This document shows, piece after piece, positions 35,493 to 44,102 of a stretch of DNA of 64,000 nucleotides. The notes beneath the pieces were generated by a model. It worked only from the letters and a program-made list of their open reading frames with translations. It ran no database searches and was not told the origin of the DNA. Both the position numbers and the translations under genes were made by a program. Each line of letters starts with the position of its first letter. Positions within the stretch are counted from its first letter, which is position 1. This DNA comes from Pseudonocardia sp. TRM90224 (GTDB lineage Bacteria > Actinomycetota > Actinomycetes > Mycobacteriales > Pseudonocardiaceae): assembly GCF_021245725.1 (NCBI RefSeq), contig NZ_JAJGSX010000001.1:496001-560000 (forward strand), read 5' to 3'.

Positions 35493-35685
35493 ATCCAGAT
35501 AGCTTCGTAACAGAAGCCCTTTGCGTTACAGCTGCGGCGAACGAACGACTCAATGCGGTGAACGGTCAAGCGGGCGTATCCCCCGGGATGCGGGCTCGTT
35601 GTACGGGTGAGAGTCGCCGGCGTGTCGTGCGCGTGCACGCCACTCGGGCTTCGTACAGCGCAGGTATGCAGTGAGGACGGCCAAC

Positions 35686-37119
35686 ATGCCCGCCGAACAG
35701 GGCAACGACGCAGAGCGGTTCGCCGCGGCGCTGGACCTGGGACGTGTTCCCGGTTCAGCGGACGCCGAGCTGCTCGAGAACCTGGAGATCGTGGCGATGC
35801 TGCGGTCCCGGGCAGCGGAGTACGCGCCGCACCCGGATGCCAAGGCGCGCGCGAAGGCGCGCCTCATGGCCGTGCTCGCAGCCGAGCAGGGCGATGGTGG
35901 CCCGCAGATCCCACCGCCATCCGCACACGAGCAGACCGCACCTCTCGGCCGTCTCGTCACGTCGGGCTTCCCGACGTCCGAGCAGCCCACGACCCCGCCG
36001 CGCCACGACATCGAGGCCTCGGCCGTCACGGCGCAGATGTCGGCGCTGACCGACGAGCCCCCGGCCTCCGACACCGCGGACGACGACGGCACCGACCCGA
36101 TCGGCCACTCCGCCGGCTCGTACGCGCCCGCGTCGACCCGCGCCGGTCGTCGCTCGGGCCGTCACACCATGCCGTCGCGCCCGTCGCGCAGCGCCGGATC
36201 GCGCCGCCCGTCGCGAGGCGGCCTGCGCAGGCGGACGTTCGTCGTCGCGGCCGCGGCGCTCGTCGTCATGCTCGGGCTCGGCGGCACCGGCGTCTTCGCC
36301 AGCCGCGACGCGCTTCCCGGCGACAACCTCTACGCGGTCAAGCGGGCCGCGGAGACGGCCGGGCTCGCGCTGACGTTCGACGAGCAGTCGAAGGCGCGCC
36401 GGCACCTCGAGCTCGCGGCCACCCGCCTCGACGAGGCGCAGAAGCTCGCCGCGGCGAAGGAGCCGGCGCAGGCCGAGCTGATCACGAACGCGATCCACGA
36501 CTTCGACACGGCGACCGGAGAGGGATCCCGCATCCTGCTCGCCGACGACGAGGCCACGGCGCAGCCGGCACAGCTCGACGACCTGCGATCGTGGGCGACC
36601 GAGCAGTCGAACCGGCTCACTGAGCTGAACACCTCGGCCCCGGTGCCTGCGGCGAGCGACTCGCTCGAGTTCCTGCAGCGCCTGCTGGGCAGGACCAAGG
36701 CGCTCGAGGCGCGCTCCGACTGCACCGAGATCACCTCGGGTGTCGTCGACGACCTCGGGCCGCTGCCGGCCGAAGGCGTCTGCAGCCCGCGTCCCGACAG
36801 CGCCGACCAGGGAGACGGGACGACGTCCGGCAACGGCGACGAGAAGAGCAGCAGCAAGCGCTCCCCGAAGTCGAGCACGACGCCGGAGGACACGGACTCC
36901 ACGACTCCGTCCGACGAAGAGGAGCCGGGCCTGCTGCCCGACCTCGGTGACCTCGGCGGGCAAGGCGGTGAGGACGGCGGGAGCGAGGAGCCGACCACCG
37001 GCCCTCCTTCGTCGGGCGGGAGCCAGGTGCACATCCCCCTGCCGCTGCCGCTTCCGCCGATCGTCCTCCCGCCGCTCCTCCCCAACCAGCCGGGGATCAC
37101 CATCGGCGGGGCGAACTGA
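35686..37119 (+). CDS. DUF5667 single-pass membrane protein, candidate anti-sigma factor
   Basis: A 477-residue protein. The N-terminal cytosolic part (1-185) begins with a short helical domain (ERFAAALDLGR..., 9-60). One membrane helix lies near 187-205 (VVAAAALVVMLGLGG). The outer part opens with the DUF5667 signature SRDALPGDNLYAVKRAAETA and a heptad-like helix, then becomes Ser/Thr/Gly/Pro-rich, ending in PLPLPLPPIVLPPLLP. The layout and the position after a BldN-like sigma gene recall RsbN, the membrane anti-sigma factor of BldN. ATG 35686 is preferred (GAGGA at 9 nt). Confidence 0.82.
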   Translation: MPAEQGNDAERFAAALDLGRVPGSADAELLENLEIVAMLRSRAAEYAPHPDAKARAKARLMAVLAAEQGDGGPQIPPPSAHEQTAPLGRLVTSGFPTSEQPTTPPRHDIEASAVTAQMSALTDEPPASDTADDDGTDPIGHSAGSYAPASTRAGRRSGRHTMPSRPSRSAGSRRPSRGGLRRRTFVVAAAALVVMLGLGGTGVFASRDALPGDNLYAVKRAAETAGLALTFDEQSKARRHLELAATRLDEAQKLAAAKEPAQAELITNAIHDFDTATGEGSRILLADDEATAQPAQLDDLRSWATEQSNRLTELNTSAPVPAASDSLEFLQRLLGRTKALEARSDCTEITSGVVDDLGPLPAEGVCSPRPDSADQGDGTTSGNGDEKSSSKRSPKSSTTPEDTDSTTPSDEEEPGLLPDLGDLGGQGGEDGGSEEPTTGPPSSGGSQVHIPLPLPLPPIVLPPLLPNQPGITIGGAN

Positions 37120-37148
37120 CCCTCTGAGCTGCACAAGACCGGCACGAC

Positions 37149-37180
37149 GGCCGCCGCGGGAGATCCTTCCCGCGGCGGCC
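37149..37180 (+). terminator. Intrinsic terminator-like hairpin after the DUF5667 gene
   Basis: Perfect 13-bp stem GGCCGCCGCGGGA (37149-37161) with 37168-37180 and a 6-nt loop, 30 bp past the stop codon. There is no clear T-run after it, which is common in high-GC actinobacteria. Confidence 0.75.
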
Positions 37181-37238
37181 TCGCTGTCGGTGGGCGCCAG
37201 TAGGCTTGAGAGCATCGACCCCGTGCGGAGGCCTACCT

Positions 37239-38183
37239 GTGGTTGACCAAGCTGACCCCCGTGCCGTCGGTGGCGGTGATCCCGCCGAGGGCGCCACAGA
37301 GGTCACCGGCGTGCTCGAGTCGGCCACATCGCTCGACCCCGCGCTCCGCGCCGGCGAGGCGTCGGCCGCCGCCGCGATCGCCGCCGGCGACAGCGGCCCC
37401 ACCGACGTCCCGCAAACCGACCTGACGGCCGCGGCCTTCTTCGACGTCGACAACACGATGATGGTCGGCGCTTCGATCTTCCACTTCGCCCGCGGGCTGG
37501 CCGCCCGCAAGTTCTTCACGACGTCCGACCTCATCGGCTTCGCGTGGCAGCAGTTCAAGTTCCGGATGGGCGGCCGGGAGACCGACTACGCCCCGACGAC
37601 CGGCCGCGACACCGCCTTGTCGTTCGTCGCGGGCCGGCCGGTCGCCGAGATCACCGCGCTCGGCGAGGAGATCTACGACGAGCTGATGGCCGACCGGATC
37701 TGGGCGGGCACCCGCGCGCTGGCCCAGATGCACCTCGACGCCGGCCAGCGGGTCTGGCTCGTCACGGCCACCCCTGTCGAGCTGGCGCTGATCATCGCCC
37801 GGCGGCTCGGGCTCACCGGCGCGCTCGGCACGGTGGCCGAGAGCGTCGACGGCAAGTTCACCGGCCGGCTCGTCGGGGAGATCCTGCACGGCCCGGCGAA
37901 GGCCCACGCCGTCCGTGCGCTCGCCGTGCAGGAGGGCCTCGACCTGCGCCGTTGCACTGCCTACTCCGATTCCGTCAACGACGTACCGATGCTCTCGGCC
38001 GTCGGCACCGCGGTGGCCGTGAACCCCGATTCCGAGCTGCGCGACATCGCGAAGGACCGCGGCTGGCAGATCCGCGATTTCCGCACCGGCCGCAAGGCCG
38101 CACGTATCGGCGTGCCGTCCCTGCTCGGCGCGGGCGCGATCGCCGGCGCCGTGGCCGCCGGCGTGGCCTACCGGCGCCGCTGA
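37239..38183 (+). CDS. HAD-superfamily IB hydrolase (SerB1-like)
   Basis: A 314-residue phosphatase-like protein. The HAD nucleophile motif FFDVDNTMM (Asp69, Asp71) is followed by motif II VTATP, a Lys, and motif [14 protein letters not shown]. The C-terminus has a hydrophobic Gly/Ala segment, perhaps a membrane anchor, and a YRRR end. GTG 37239 has GGAGG at 7 nt and is preferred over a TTG further upstream. It resembles Rv0505c (SerB1) and likewise lies near an acyltransferase gene; a lipid-related phosphatase is plausible. It is convergent with that gene. Confidence 0.88.
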   Translation: MVDQADPRAVGGGDPAEGATEVTGVLESATSLDPALRAGEASAAAAIAAGDSGPTDVPQTDLTAAAFFDVDNTMMVGASIFHFARGLAARKFFTTSDLIGFAWQQFKFRMGGRETDYAPTTGRDTALSFVAGRPVAEITALGEEIYDELMADRIWAGTRALAQMHLDAGQRVWLVTATPVELALIIARRLGLTGALGTVAESVDGKFTGRLVGEILHGPAKAHAVRALAVQEGLDLRRCTAYSDSVNDVPMLSAVGTAVAVNPDSELRDIAKDRGWQIRDFRTGRKAARIGVPSLLGAGAIAGAVAAGVAYRRR

Positions 38184-38188
38184 CCCCC

Positions 38189-38257
38189 AACTTCCCCACC
38201 GTTTTGGGTGGATGCGCGCCGAATCGGCGCGCAAGTGCACAAAACGGTGGGGAAGTT
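38189..38257. repeat. Family A palindrome, copy A7
   Basis: Perfect 17-bp outer arms 38189-38205 and 38241-38257, then an unpaired middle, then an inner GCGCGCC/GGCGCGC stem. The left half is type alpha, the right half is TGCACTTGCGCGC. It sits between two convergent stop codons, 5 and 9 bp away, so it can serve both genes. Confidence 0.93.
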
Positions 38258-38266
38258 CGGGGCTCG

Positions 38267-39268
38267 TCAGCCCATGAAGGCGTTGCGACGCTGGCTGAGC
38301 AGCCGGTAGAGCGTGTGCTGGATCGTCTCCCGCACCTGGTCGGTGAGGTTGAAGACGGTCATCGGGTCGTCCGCGTCGATCGGGCTGATCGTGTCGGTGC
38401 GGATCGGCTCGCCGAACTCGATGTACCACTTCGACGGCAGCGGCACGAGCCCCAGCGGGCCGAGCAGCGGGAACGTCGGCGTCACCGGGAAGTACGGCGC
38501 ACCGAACAGCCTGGCCAGCGGCTTGATGTCGCCGATCTTCGGGTAGATCTCCTCGGCCCCGACGATCGAGCACGGGATGATCGGCACCCGCGTCCGCAGC
38601 GCCGCCGAGACGAAGCCGCCCCGGCCGAACCGCTGCAGCTTGTACCGGTCGCGGAACGGCTTGCCGATGCCCTTGAAGCCTTCCGGCCAGACGCCCACGA
38701 GCTCGCCGTGCGACATCAGCCGCTCGGCGTCGGGGGTGCAGGCCAGCGTGCTGCCCTGCTTGCGGGCCAGCGTGCCGAGCGCCGGCATGCGGAACATCAG
38801 GTCGGCGCCGAGCATCCGCAGGTGCCGCTGGCCCGGGTGGTCGTCGTGCAGGGCGACAGCGGTCATCAGCGAGTCGAGCGGGAACGTGCCGGAGTGGTTC
38901 GCCACGACCAGGGCGCCGCCCTCGGTCGGGACGTGGTGCATGCCGATCGTCTCGACCCGGAACCACGAGCGGTAGAGCGGGCGCAACGCGGGCAGGATGA
39001 CGTTGTCGGTGAGCTCGACGTCGAACCCGAACTCGTCGACCGGGTAGTCGCCCTCGAGGCGGCGCCGCAGGAACGCGAGGATCTCCTCGAGCGCCTCCTC
39101 CCACGCGGCGGGCTGCTCCGGCTCGGACGGCAGCTGGGACTCCGGCTGGGGCTCGGGCACCTCGACGGGCGGGGCCGCGGGGCGAGGGGTGCTCTGCGCA
39201 CCGAGCCGCCAGCGGGTGCGCGCACCCGAGTCGTCGGCGTGCAGGGGGATGACTCGGGCTTCCGACAC
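38267..39268 (-). CDS. Lysophospholipid acyltransferase family protein (PlsC-like)
   Basis: A 333-residue acyltransferase. Residues 1-60 are Pro/Glu-rich; the catalytic domain follows. The active-site segment is NHSGTFPLDS (His125), where Asp is seven residues after His rather than five as in the classic HX4D box; this spacing fits the MGAT/DGAT-like branch. The second motif is PEGFKGIGKP. GTG 39268 has GGAG/AGGGA just upstream. Product and acyl donor are unknown; it resembles Rv0502. Confidence 0.88.
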   Translation of the reverse strand: MSEARVIPLHADDSGARTRWRLGAQSTPRPAAPPVEVPEPQPESQLPSEPEQPAAWEEALEEILAFLRRRLEGDYPVDEFGFDVELTDNVILPALRPLYRSWFRVETIGMHHVPTEGGALVVANHSGTFPLDSLMTAVALHDDHPGQRHLRMLGADLMFRMPALGTLARKQGSTLACTPDAERLMSHGELVGVWPEGFKGIGKPFRDRYKLQRFGRGGFVSAALRTRVPIIPCSIVGAEEIYPKIGDIKPLARLFGAPYFPVTPTFPLLGPLGLVPLPSKWYIEFGEPIRTDTISPIDADDPMTVFNLTDQVRETIQHTLYRLLSQRRNAFMG

Positions 39269-39324
39269 TCCCTCTCCCTTCGTCGCGCCTGTCCGACCGG
39301 TCGTTGACGCTCGTCTGCGCGCGG

Positions 39325-40362
39325 TCATCGCAGTGACCGCGCAGCGGAGAGGATGCCGCGCTCCAGCGACTCGACCTGCTCCGGAGGGATCACCGGGCGC
39401 AGCGCGCTGCCGCGCACGTAGTCGTCGAACGCCTGCATGGTCGTCCATCGTGGGGTGAACCCGAAGACGGTGCGCAGGCGCCTGTTGTCGACCACCCGCC
39501 CGAAGTTGAGCAGTCGCATCTGCTCCGGCGAGAAGTCGACGATCCGAGCGCCACGGAAGAAGCGGCTCACCGGTCCCACGGCGGTGCTGGGCACCGGCAG
39601 CGGCAGGCGTCCGGCACGGCGGATGGCCTGCGAGAGCATCAGCACACCGTCGGCGGCGACATTGAAGATGCCGGGGATCTCCTGGCTGGTCGCGCGCTCC
39701 AGCACGGCGAGCGCGTCCTCCTCGTGCAGCAGCTGCACACGAGCGTCGTAGCCCAGGACCGTGGGGACGAGCGGCAGCGCGAAGTAGCGCGTGAAGACGG
39801 TGTCGATGCGGGGGCCGATGAAGTTCGCGAACCGCAGCACGGTGACCGATACGTCGGGCCGGCGGCGCGCGAATCCGCGCAGGTAGCCCTCGATCTCGAC
39901 GGCGTCCTTGGCGTAGCCGCCGGACGGCAGGTCCTTCGGGGTCATCGCCTCGTCGAAGAGCGCGGGGTCGCGCGGGCTCGACCCGTACACGGCGGACGTC
40001 GACTTCAGCACCATCCGCCGCACGGTCGGCGCCTTCTGGCATGCGGCGAGCAGCTGCATGGTGCCGATGACGTTCATTTCCTTCATCGCCGTGCGGCCGC
40101 CGGACGAACCGGGGTTGGCCGAGAGCGAGGCGTGCACGACGGTGTCGACCGAGGCCTGCGAGATGACCTTGCCGATGAGCGGGTTGCGGATGTCCGCGCG
40201 GACGAACTCGGCACGGCCCATGCGGCGCAGCAGATCGCGCGGCGGGGGCACGGTGTCGACGCCCAGCACCCTGTCGATCTCGGGGTTGGCGGCGAGCCGA
40301 GCGGCGAGGTGCCCACCGAGGAAGCGGCTGACACCGGTGACGAGCACAACGGACGGTGTCAC
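39325..40362 (-). CDS. Extended SDR / NAD-dependent epimerase-like protein (GalE2 position)
   Basis: A 345-residue Rossmann protein. The dinucleotide loop is TGVSRFLGGHLA (9-20), followed by VRADIRNP and VVHASLS. The Ser of the active site is in KSTSAVYGSS, but the catalytic YxxxK is absent: the aligned segment GGYAKDAVE has Lys at +2, not +4. It may be a non-catalytic or altered-substrate SDR. It lies between bS22 and the acyltransferase, the order of mycobacterial Rv0500B-galE2-Rv0502. Confidence 0.85.
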   Translation of the reverse strand: MTPSVVLVTGVSRFLGGHLAARLAANPEIDRVLGVDTVPPPRDLLRRMGRAEFVRADIRNPLIGKVISQASVDTVVHASLSANPGSSGGRTAMKEMNVIGTMQLLAACQKAPTVRRMVLKSTSAVYGSSPRDPALFDEAMTPKDLPSGGYAKDAVEIEGYLRGFARRRPDVSVTVLRFANFIGPRIDTVFTRYFALPLVPTVLGYDARVQLLHEEDALAVLERATSQEIPGIFNVAADGVLMLSQAIRRAGRLPLPVPSTAVGPVSRFFRGARIVDFSPEQMRLLNFGRVVDNRRLRTVFGFTPRWTTMQAFDDYVRGSALRPVIPPEQVESLERGILSAARSLR

Positions 40363-40503
40363 GGTCCAACCCCTGAGGAAGCGTTCGGCTGCGGTGAGTG
40401 ACCGATGCTAGCCCTGCCTGCGCCCGAGCGGGACCTCAGCGGGGGCGAACGTGAGCGGGCGCACCTGTGATGTCGTGCAGCAACGACGCCGGAAGACGCA
40501 GAA

Positions 40504-40533
40504 AGCGCCCGGTGGATCGGTCCACCGGGCGCT
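40504..40533 (-). terminator. Intrinsic terminator of the bS22 gene
   Basis: A perfect 13-bp stem (AGCGCCCGGTGGA at 40504-40516 with 40521-40533) and tetraloop TCGG, followed on the minus strand by TTCTGCGTCTT. It begins 5 bp after the stop of the bS22 gene. Confidence 0.88.
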
Positions 40534-40538
40534 ACTGG

Positions 40539-40640
40539 TCACTTGCCGAGCTTGCGACGCTGCACGCGGGTCTTGCGAAGCAGCTTGCGGTGCTTCTTCT
40601 TCGACATCCGCTTGCGGCGCTTCTTGATGACTGAACCCAT
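40539..40640 (-). CDS. Small ribosomal protein bS22 (AURKAIN family)
   Basis: A 33-residue, extremely basic peptide: [19 protein letters not shown], then [14 protein letters not shown]. It is the actinobacterial bS22 protein of the 30S subunit, equivalent to Rv0500B, bound near the decoding centre in mycobacterial ribosome structures. It is too short for ordinary gene prediction. It has its own strong terminator. Confidence 0.93.
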   Translation of the reverse strand: MGSVIKKRRKRMSKKKHRKLLRKTRVQRRKLGK

Positions 40641-40814
40641 GCGTCGGACCTTCCTGATCGTGGCGCGACCCAGGGGTCGCGATAACGCGGTGAAGAGACC
40701 CGGCCCGACGCAGCCCGACGAGCGCGCGCGTGGCCGAACACTGACCGGTGGCCCATCCTACCGGCGGCTCCCGCAGCCGACGTGGGCCTATCCCGTTGGG
40801 ATGCGGCCCGGCGG

Positions 40815-41024
40815 TCAGCCGGCGTCGAAGTAGGCGCTGCGGAGGTAGTCCTCGACGGCCCGCTTCGGCACCCGGAACGACCTGCCGACACGAGCGGCCG
40901 GCAGCTCGCCGCTGTGCACCAGGCGGTACACGGTCATCTTGGACACCCGCATCATCGCCGCGACCTCGGCAACGGTCAGGAACTGCACCTGTGCCAGGTG
41001 GATCTCGGGGTGCTCCGTCGCCAT
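40815..41024 (-). CDS. Helix-turn-helix excisionase-type DNA-binding protein
   Basis: A 69-residue protein with one MerR/excisionase-like winged helix: FLTVAEVAAMMRVSKMTVYR, then LVHSGELPAARVGRSFRVPKRAVEDYL. It corresponds in position and sequence to Rv0500A, a conserved actinobacterial regulator between proC and bS22. No effector domain is present. Targets unknown. Confidence 0.93.
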   Translation of the reverse strand: MATEHPEIHLAQVQFLTVAEVAAMMRVSKMTVYRLVHSGELPAARVGRSFRVPKRAVEDYLRSAYFDAG

Positions 41025-41186
41025 CCGATCACCGCTTTCGTGGGTCGCACCGGACGCCTGCTACGCGGCATCGTCCCGGTGTTCCGCGTGAGCTTAGCGG
41101 GGCCCGTGTGACGAGTTCGACCGGCCACCTCACTCATGTGTGGAATACAGGTCCGCGTCAGGGTGATCCGTGATCGTCCGATCGGG

Positions 41187-41999
41187 TCAACCACGTTCCG
41201 CCGAGCGACCCAATTCCACGGATCGATCACGCGCGGCCTCGATGGCCGCGATCAACGCGGCCCGCACCCCGTGCTTCTCGAGCTCCCTGATCGCGGAGAT
41301 GGTCGTGCCCGCCGGCGACGTGACGGCCTCCCGCAGCAGCACCGGGTGGTCGTCCGACTCGCGCAGCATCCGGGCGGCGCCGAACGCCGACTGCACGATG
41401 AGGTCGGCCGCGACAGTGCGCGGCAGGCCGAGCAGGATCCCGGCGTCGATCATGGCTTCGACCAGGAAGAAGAAGTACGCAGGACCGGAACCGGAGAGCG
41501 CGGTGACGGCGTCCTGCTGCGACTCCGGCACCCGCACGACCCGCCCGACGGACGCCAGCATCTTCTCGACGACGGCCAGCTGGTCGTCGGTCGCGTGGCT
41601 GCCCGGCGAGATCGCGCTCATCGCCTCGCCGACGAGCATGGGGGTGTTCGGCATGACCCTGATGACCGGTGTGCCAGCCGGGAGCGCCGCCTCGAACAGC
41701 GACGTCGGCAGCCCCGCGCACAGCGTCACGACGAGCGTCCCGGGGCGGACCGCCGGCGCGAGCTCGTCCAGCACGGGCGTGATGTCCTGCGGCTTGACGG
41801 CGAGCACGACGATGTCGGCGCGCTCGGCCGCCTCCGCGACCCCGACCGACGGCACGCGCAATCGCTCGGTCAGCTCAGCGGCCCGTTCGGGGTGCCGCTC
41901 GGTGAACATCAGCTCGTCGGTCGACCGGCCCGCGCCGAGCAGGCCCGCCAGCAGGGCCTCCCCGATCTTGCCGGCGCCGAGCACCGCAATCCGTGTCAT
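41187..41999 (-). CDS. proC: Pyrroline-5-carboxylate reductase
   Basis: A 270-residue NADPH enzyme for the last step of proline synthesis. The N-terminal Rossmann loop is VLGAGKIGEALL (6-17); the C-terminal helical domain carries the family signature ALSGSGPAYFFFLVEAM. The gene is in the usual actinobacterial position between a regulator of small size and the GppA/TIM-barrel cluster. Confidence 0.96.
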   Translation of the reverse strand: MTRIAVLGAGKIGEALLAGLLGAGRSTDELMFTERHPERAAELTERLRVPSVGVAEAAERADIVVLAVKPQDITPVLDELAPAVRPGTLVVTLCAGLPTSLFEAALPAGTPVIRVMPNTPMLVGEAMSAISPGSHATDDQLAVVEKMLASVGRVVRVPESQQDAVTALSGSGPAYFFFLVEAMIDAGILLGLPRTVAADLIVQSAFGAARMLRESDDHPVLLREAVTSPAGTTISAIRELEKHGVRAALIAAIEAARDRSVELGRSAERG

Positions 42000-42019
42000 G
42001 CGTCAGACGGTAGCGCGCA

Positions 42020-42084
42020 CCGTCGACAACGACGTTGTGGCTGTTTGTTAGCGCTCACAACAGCCATAACGTCGTTGTCGACGG
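42020..42084. repeat. Long palindrome C
   Basis: Arms 42020-42045 and 42059-42084 pair at 25 of 26 positions around a 13-nt loop. The sequence (CCGTCGACAACGACGTT...) is unrelated to families A and B. It ends 1 bp before the stop codon of the minus-strand thioesterase gene. One copy in the window. Confidence 0.93.
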
Positions 42085-42085
42085 C

Positions 42086-42919
42086 TCAGCGGGCCGGGGT
42101 GAGGGCGAGCTGGCGGGCCTGGCAGACGATCCGGCCGGCTTCGTCGACCACGGTGACGTCCTCGTCGAACCACTGCCCGGTCACGGCGGCCGTGCGGGAC
42201 TCGATCCGCAGCCACCCCGACGCCGGCCGGGCCCGCAGGAAGGCGGTGAGCTGCACGGTCGGCGCCCAGCCGAACGCGCCCGTCACGTTGAACACCGTCG
42301 GGGGCAGGATGTCGCCCGCGACCAGCGCGAATAGGACGTCGGCCGGCTCACCGCGCGGGCGGGCCCAGCCGCGCAGCACCGGCGGCGCCTTCTCGCCGCG
42401 GACGAACGCCGCGGTGGGTTCATCCAGCCGCAGGTCGCAGACCCTCGCGATCCGGAACGCCGACGACTCCTCCGCACTGCGGTCGATCGCGTCGGCCGGC
42501 GGCTCGGCAGGCACGTCCGGCAGGTCAGCCCACAACGGCTCGGTGTCGGGCAGCGCGCCGCCGGTGACGGTCGCCGTGAGCATCGTGCGGCCGTTCTGGA
42601 GCATCCGCACCGCGACCACCGAGACGGTGCGCCCCAGCTTGACGACGTCGGTGGCGAGCTCGACGGACCCCAGGTCGGGCGCGCGCAGGAAGTCGGTCGA
42701 GACGGCGACGGGATCGACCGCCGGACCCTCCGTCGCCAGCCGGGCCAGCCCGGCCTTCACCAGCAGCGCGATCAGGAAGCCGCCGTGCGCCTTGGGGCCG
42801 ACCGCCCAGTCCGGGCCGAGCTCCGCGGTGTAACGGCCGTCGCCGACCGGCTCGACCGCGAGCGCGCTGCTGAACGGCGGCGCGGTTGGCGCGGTTAGAG
42901 CGGTCAGGTCGGTCGTCAT
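42086..42919 (-). CDS. Acyl-CoA thioesterase-like protein (double hotdog)
   Basis: A 277-residue protein with two hotdog folds, as in TesB-like thioesterases. The first half has HGGFLIALLVKAGLA and VSTDFLRAPDLG; the second has GWAPTVQLTAFLRARP and RTAAVTGQWFDED. The Asp and Gln/Thr of the TesB triad may be represented by the D in the first and QLT in the second half (inference). ATG 42919 gives MTTDLTALT; an ATG 12 bp upstream is possible. Substrate unknown. Confidence 0.83.
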   Translation of the reverse strand: MTTDLTALTAPTAPPFSSALAVEPVGDGRYTAELGPDWAVGPKAHGGFLIALLVKAGLARLATEGPAVDPVAVSTDFLRAPDLGSVELATDVVKLGRTVSVVAVRMLQNGRTMLTATVTGGALPDTEPLWADLPDVPAEPPADAIDRSAEESSAFRIARVCDLRLDEPTAAFVRGEKAPPVLRGWARPRGEPADVLFALVAGDILPPTVFNVTGAFGWAPTVQLTAFLRARPASGWLRIESRTAAVTGQWFDEDVTVVDEAGRIVCQARQLALTPAR

Positions 42920-43283
42920 GTGGTGCCACATCGGCGCAAGGACATGTCTTTACGTCTATCACGCGGGCCTCGTGGCCGGCTGTGACCTGCGTCGTAGGCA
43001 CGCCCGCCCCATCGGCACGGCCCGGGTCCCGCGGGTGTGGGCAGGGACCGCCGCGCCGGGCGGGCTCAGGAAAGTGGGTGCGGGACGCACACATTGCCGG
43101 GAAAGCCACTTTCCCGGCCCCACACGCCGGGAAAGTGGCTTTCCAGGCACCCTCGACCACCGCCCGACCCCACCGCGGCCGCACACCCGAGCGGCGCCCA
43201 GCACGGATTCACATCCCTCCTGGCAGCCCCCGGAGGGCAATGACGGACTTTCCTGCCCTCCCGGGGCAAGCTGGGACCGCCGG
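42920..43283. other. Intergenic region with palindrome B4
   Basis: 364 bp without a convincing gene. It contains family B copy B4 near its middle and the promoter for the thioesterase gene. Short open frames across it are shaped by the repeat. Confidence 0.65.
43078..43147. repeat. Family B palindrome, copy B4, with satellite mini-palindrome
   Basis: Main arms 43100-43112 and 43132-43144 are a perfect 13-bp inverted repeat (GGAAAGCCACTTT). The flanks are CCGGG variants rather than GGCAGG. The satellite GTGCG-GGA-CGCAC is at 43078-43090. The nearest stop codon (43284) is about 136 bp away, the largest distance in the family. Confidence 0.88.
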
Positions 43284-44102
43284 CTAGGCGCGGGCGGGTG
43301 TGCGGGCCGTCGGCTGCAGGTGCAGGCGCGCGAAAAGGAGCGACTCGGCGAGCAGGGCCATGCGCTCGTCGCGGGTGCGGCAGCGCCGCGTGCTGATCTC
43401 CAGCACCACGACCCCGGTGTACCCGGACGTCGAGAGCCGCTCGCAGATCTCGGCGCACGGCTGCGTGCCGCGGCCCGGGACGAGGTGCTCGTCGCGGGGC
43501 GCGCCGCTGCCGTCGGCGAGGTGGACGTGCGCGAGACCGTCGCCCATCCGGTCGAGCATGTCGAGCGCGTCCGAGCCCGCGGCGGCGGTGTGCGAGAGGT
43601 CGAGCGTGTAGTGCTGGTGCCCGACGTCCGTCGGGTCGAACCCGGGGCTGTAGGGCACCGTGCGCAGGTTGCCGCGCACGACCGGGAACATGTTCTCCAC
43701 CGCGAGCGCGACGCCGGCGTGCTCACCGGCCCGCGCGACCTCGTCGGCGAACTCGGCGGCGTAGCGGCGCTGCCAGCGGAACGGCGGGTGCACGACGACG
43801 GTGCGTGCGTCGAGCCGCTCAGCGGCCTCCACGGACCGCCGCAGGCGCACGAGCGGGTCGGAACCCCACACCCTCTGCGTGACGACGAGGCAGGGCGCGT
43901 GGATGGCGAGCACCGGCACCCCGAACCGTTCCGCAAGCCGGGCCACGGTGGCGATGTCCTGGCTGGCCGGCTCCGACCAGACCATCAGCTCGATCCCGTC
44001 GTAGCCCAGCTCCGCGGCGATCTCGAACGCTGCGCGCAACGACTCCGGGTAGACCGAAGCCGAGGAGAGCGCGACCGGCGGCGCCGGGTGCCCCGAGATC
44101 AT
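43284..44102 (-). CDS. Sugar phosphate isomerase/epimerase-type TIM-barrel protein
   Basis: A 272-residue xylose-isomerase-like TIM barrel (AP endonuclease 2 superfamily). Metal ligands are suggested by the Glu of GIELMVWSEP, His/Asp of IHAPC and VVHPPF, Glu of LAVENMF, and the DLSH and HVHLADG segments. It matches the Rv0498 position, between the Rv0497-like membrane protein and proC. The reaction is unknown. ATG 44102 overlaps the membrane-protein stop by 4 bp. Confidence 0.87.
   Translation of the reverse strand: MISGHPAPPVALSSASVYPESLRAAFEIAAELGYDGIELMVWSEPASQDIATVARLAERFGVPVLAIHAPCLVVTQRVWGSDPLVRLRRSVEAAERLDARTVVVHPPFRWQRRYAAEFADEVARAGEHAGVALAVENMFPVVRGNLRTVPYSPGFDPTDVGHQHYTLDLSHTAAAGSDALDMLDRMGDGLAHVHLADGSGAPRDEHLVPGRGTQPCAEICERLSTSGYTGVVVLEISTRRCRTRDERMALLAESLLFARLHLQPTARTPARA

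Noticed and set aside
40440..41180. Small frames antisense to bS22 and the HTH gene
   Set aside because: The minus-strand products are clear matches to bS22 and a conserved HTH protein; the + strand frames are their shadows.
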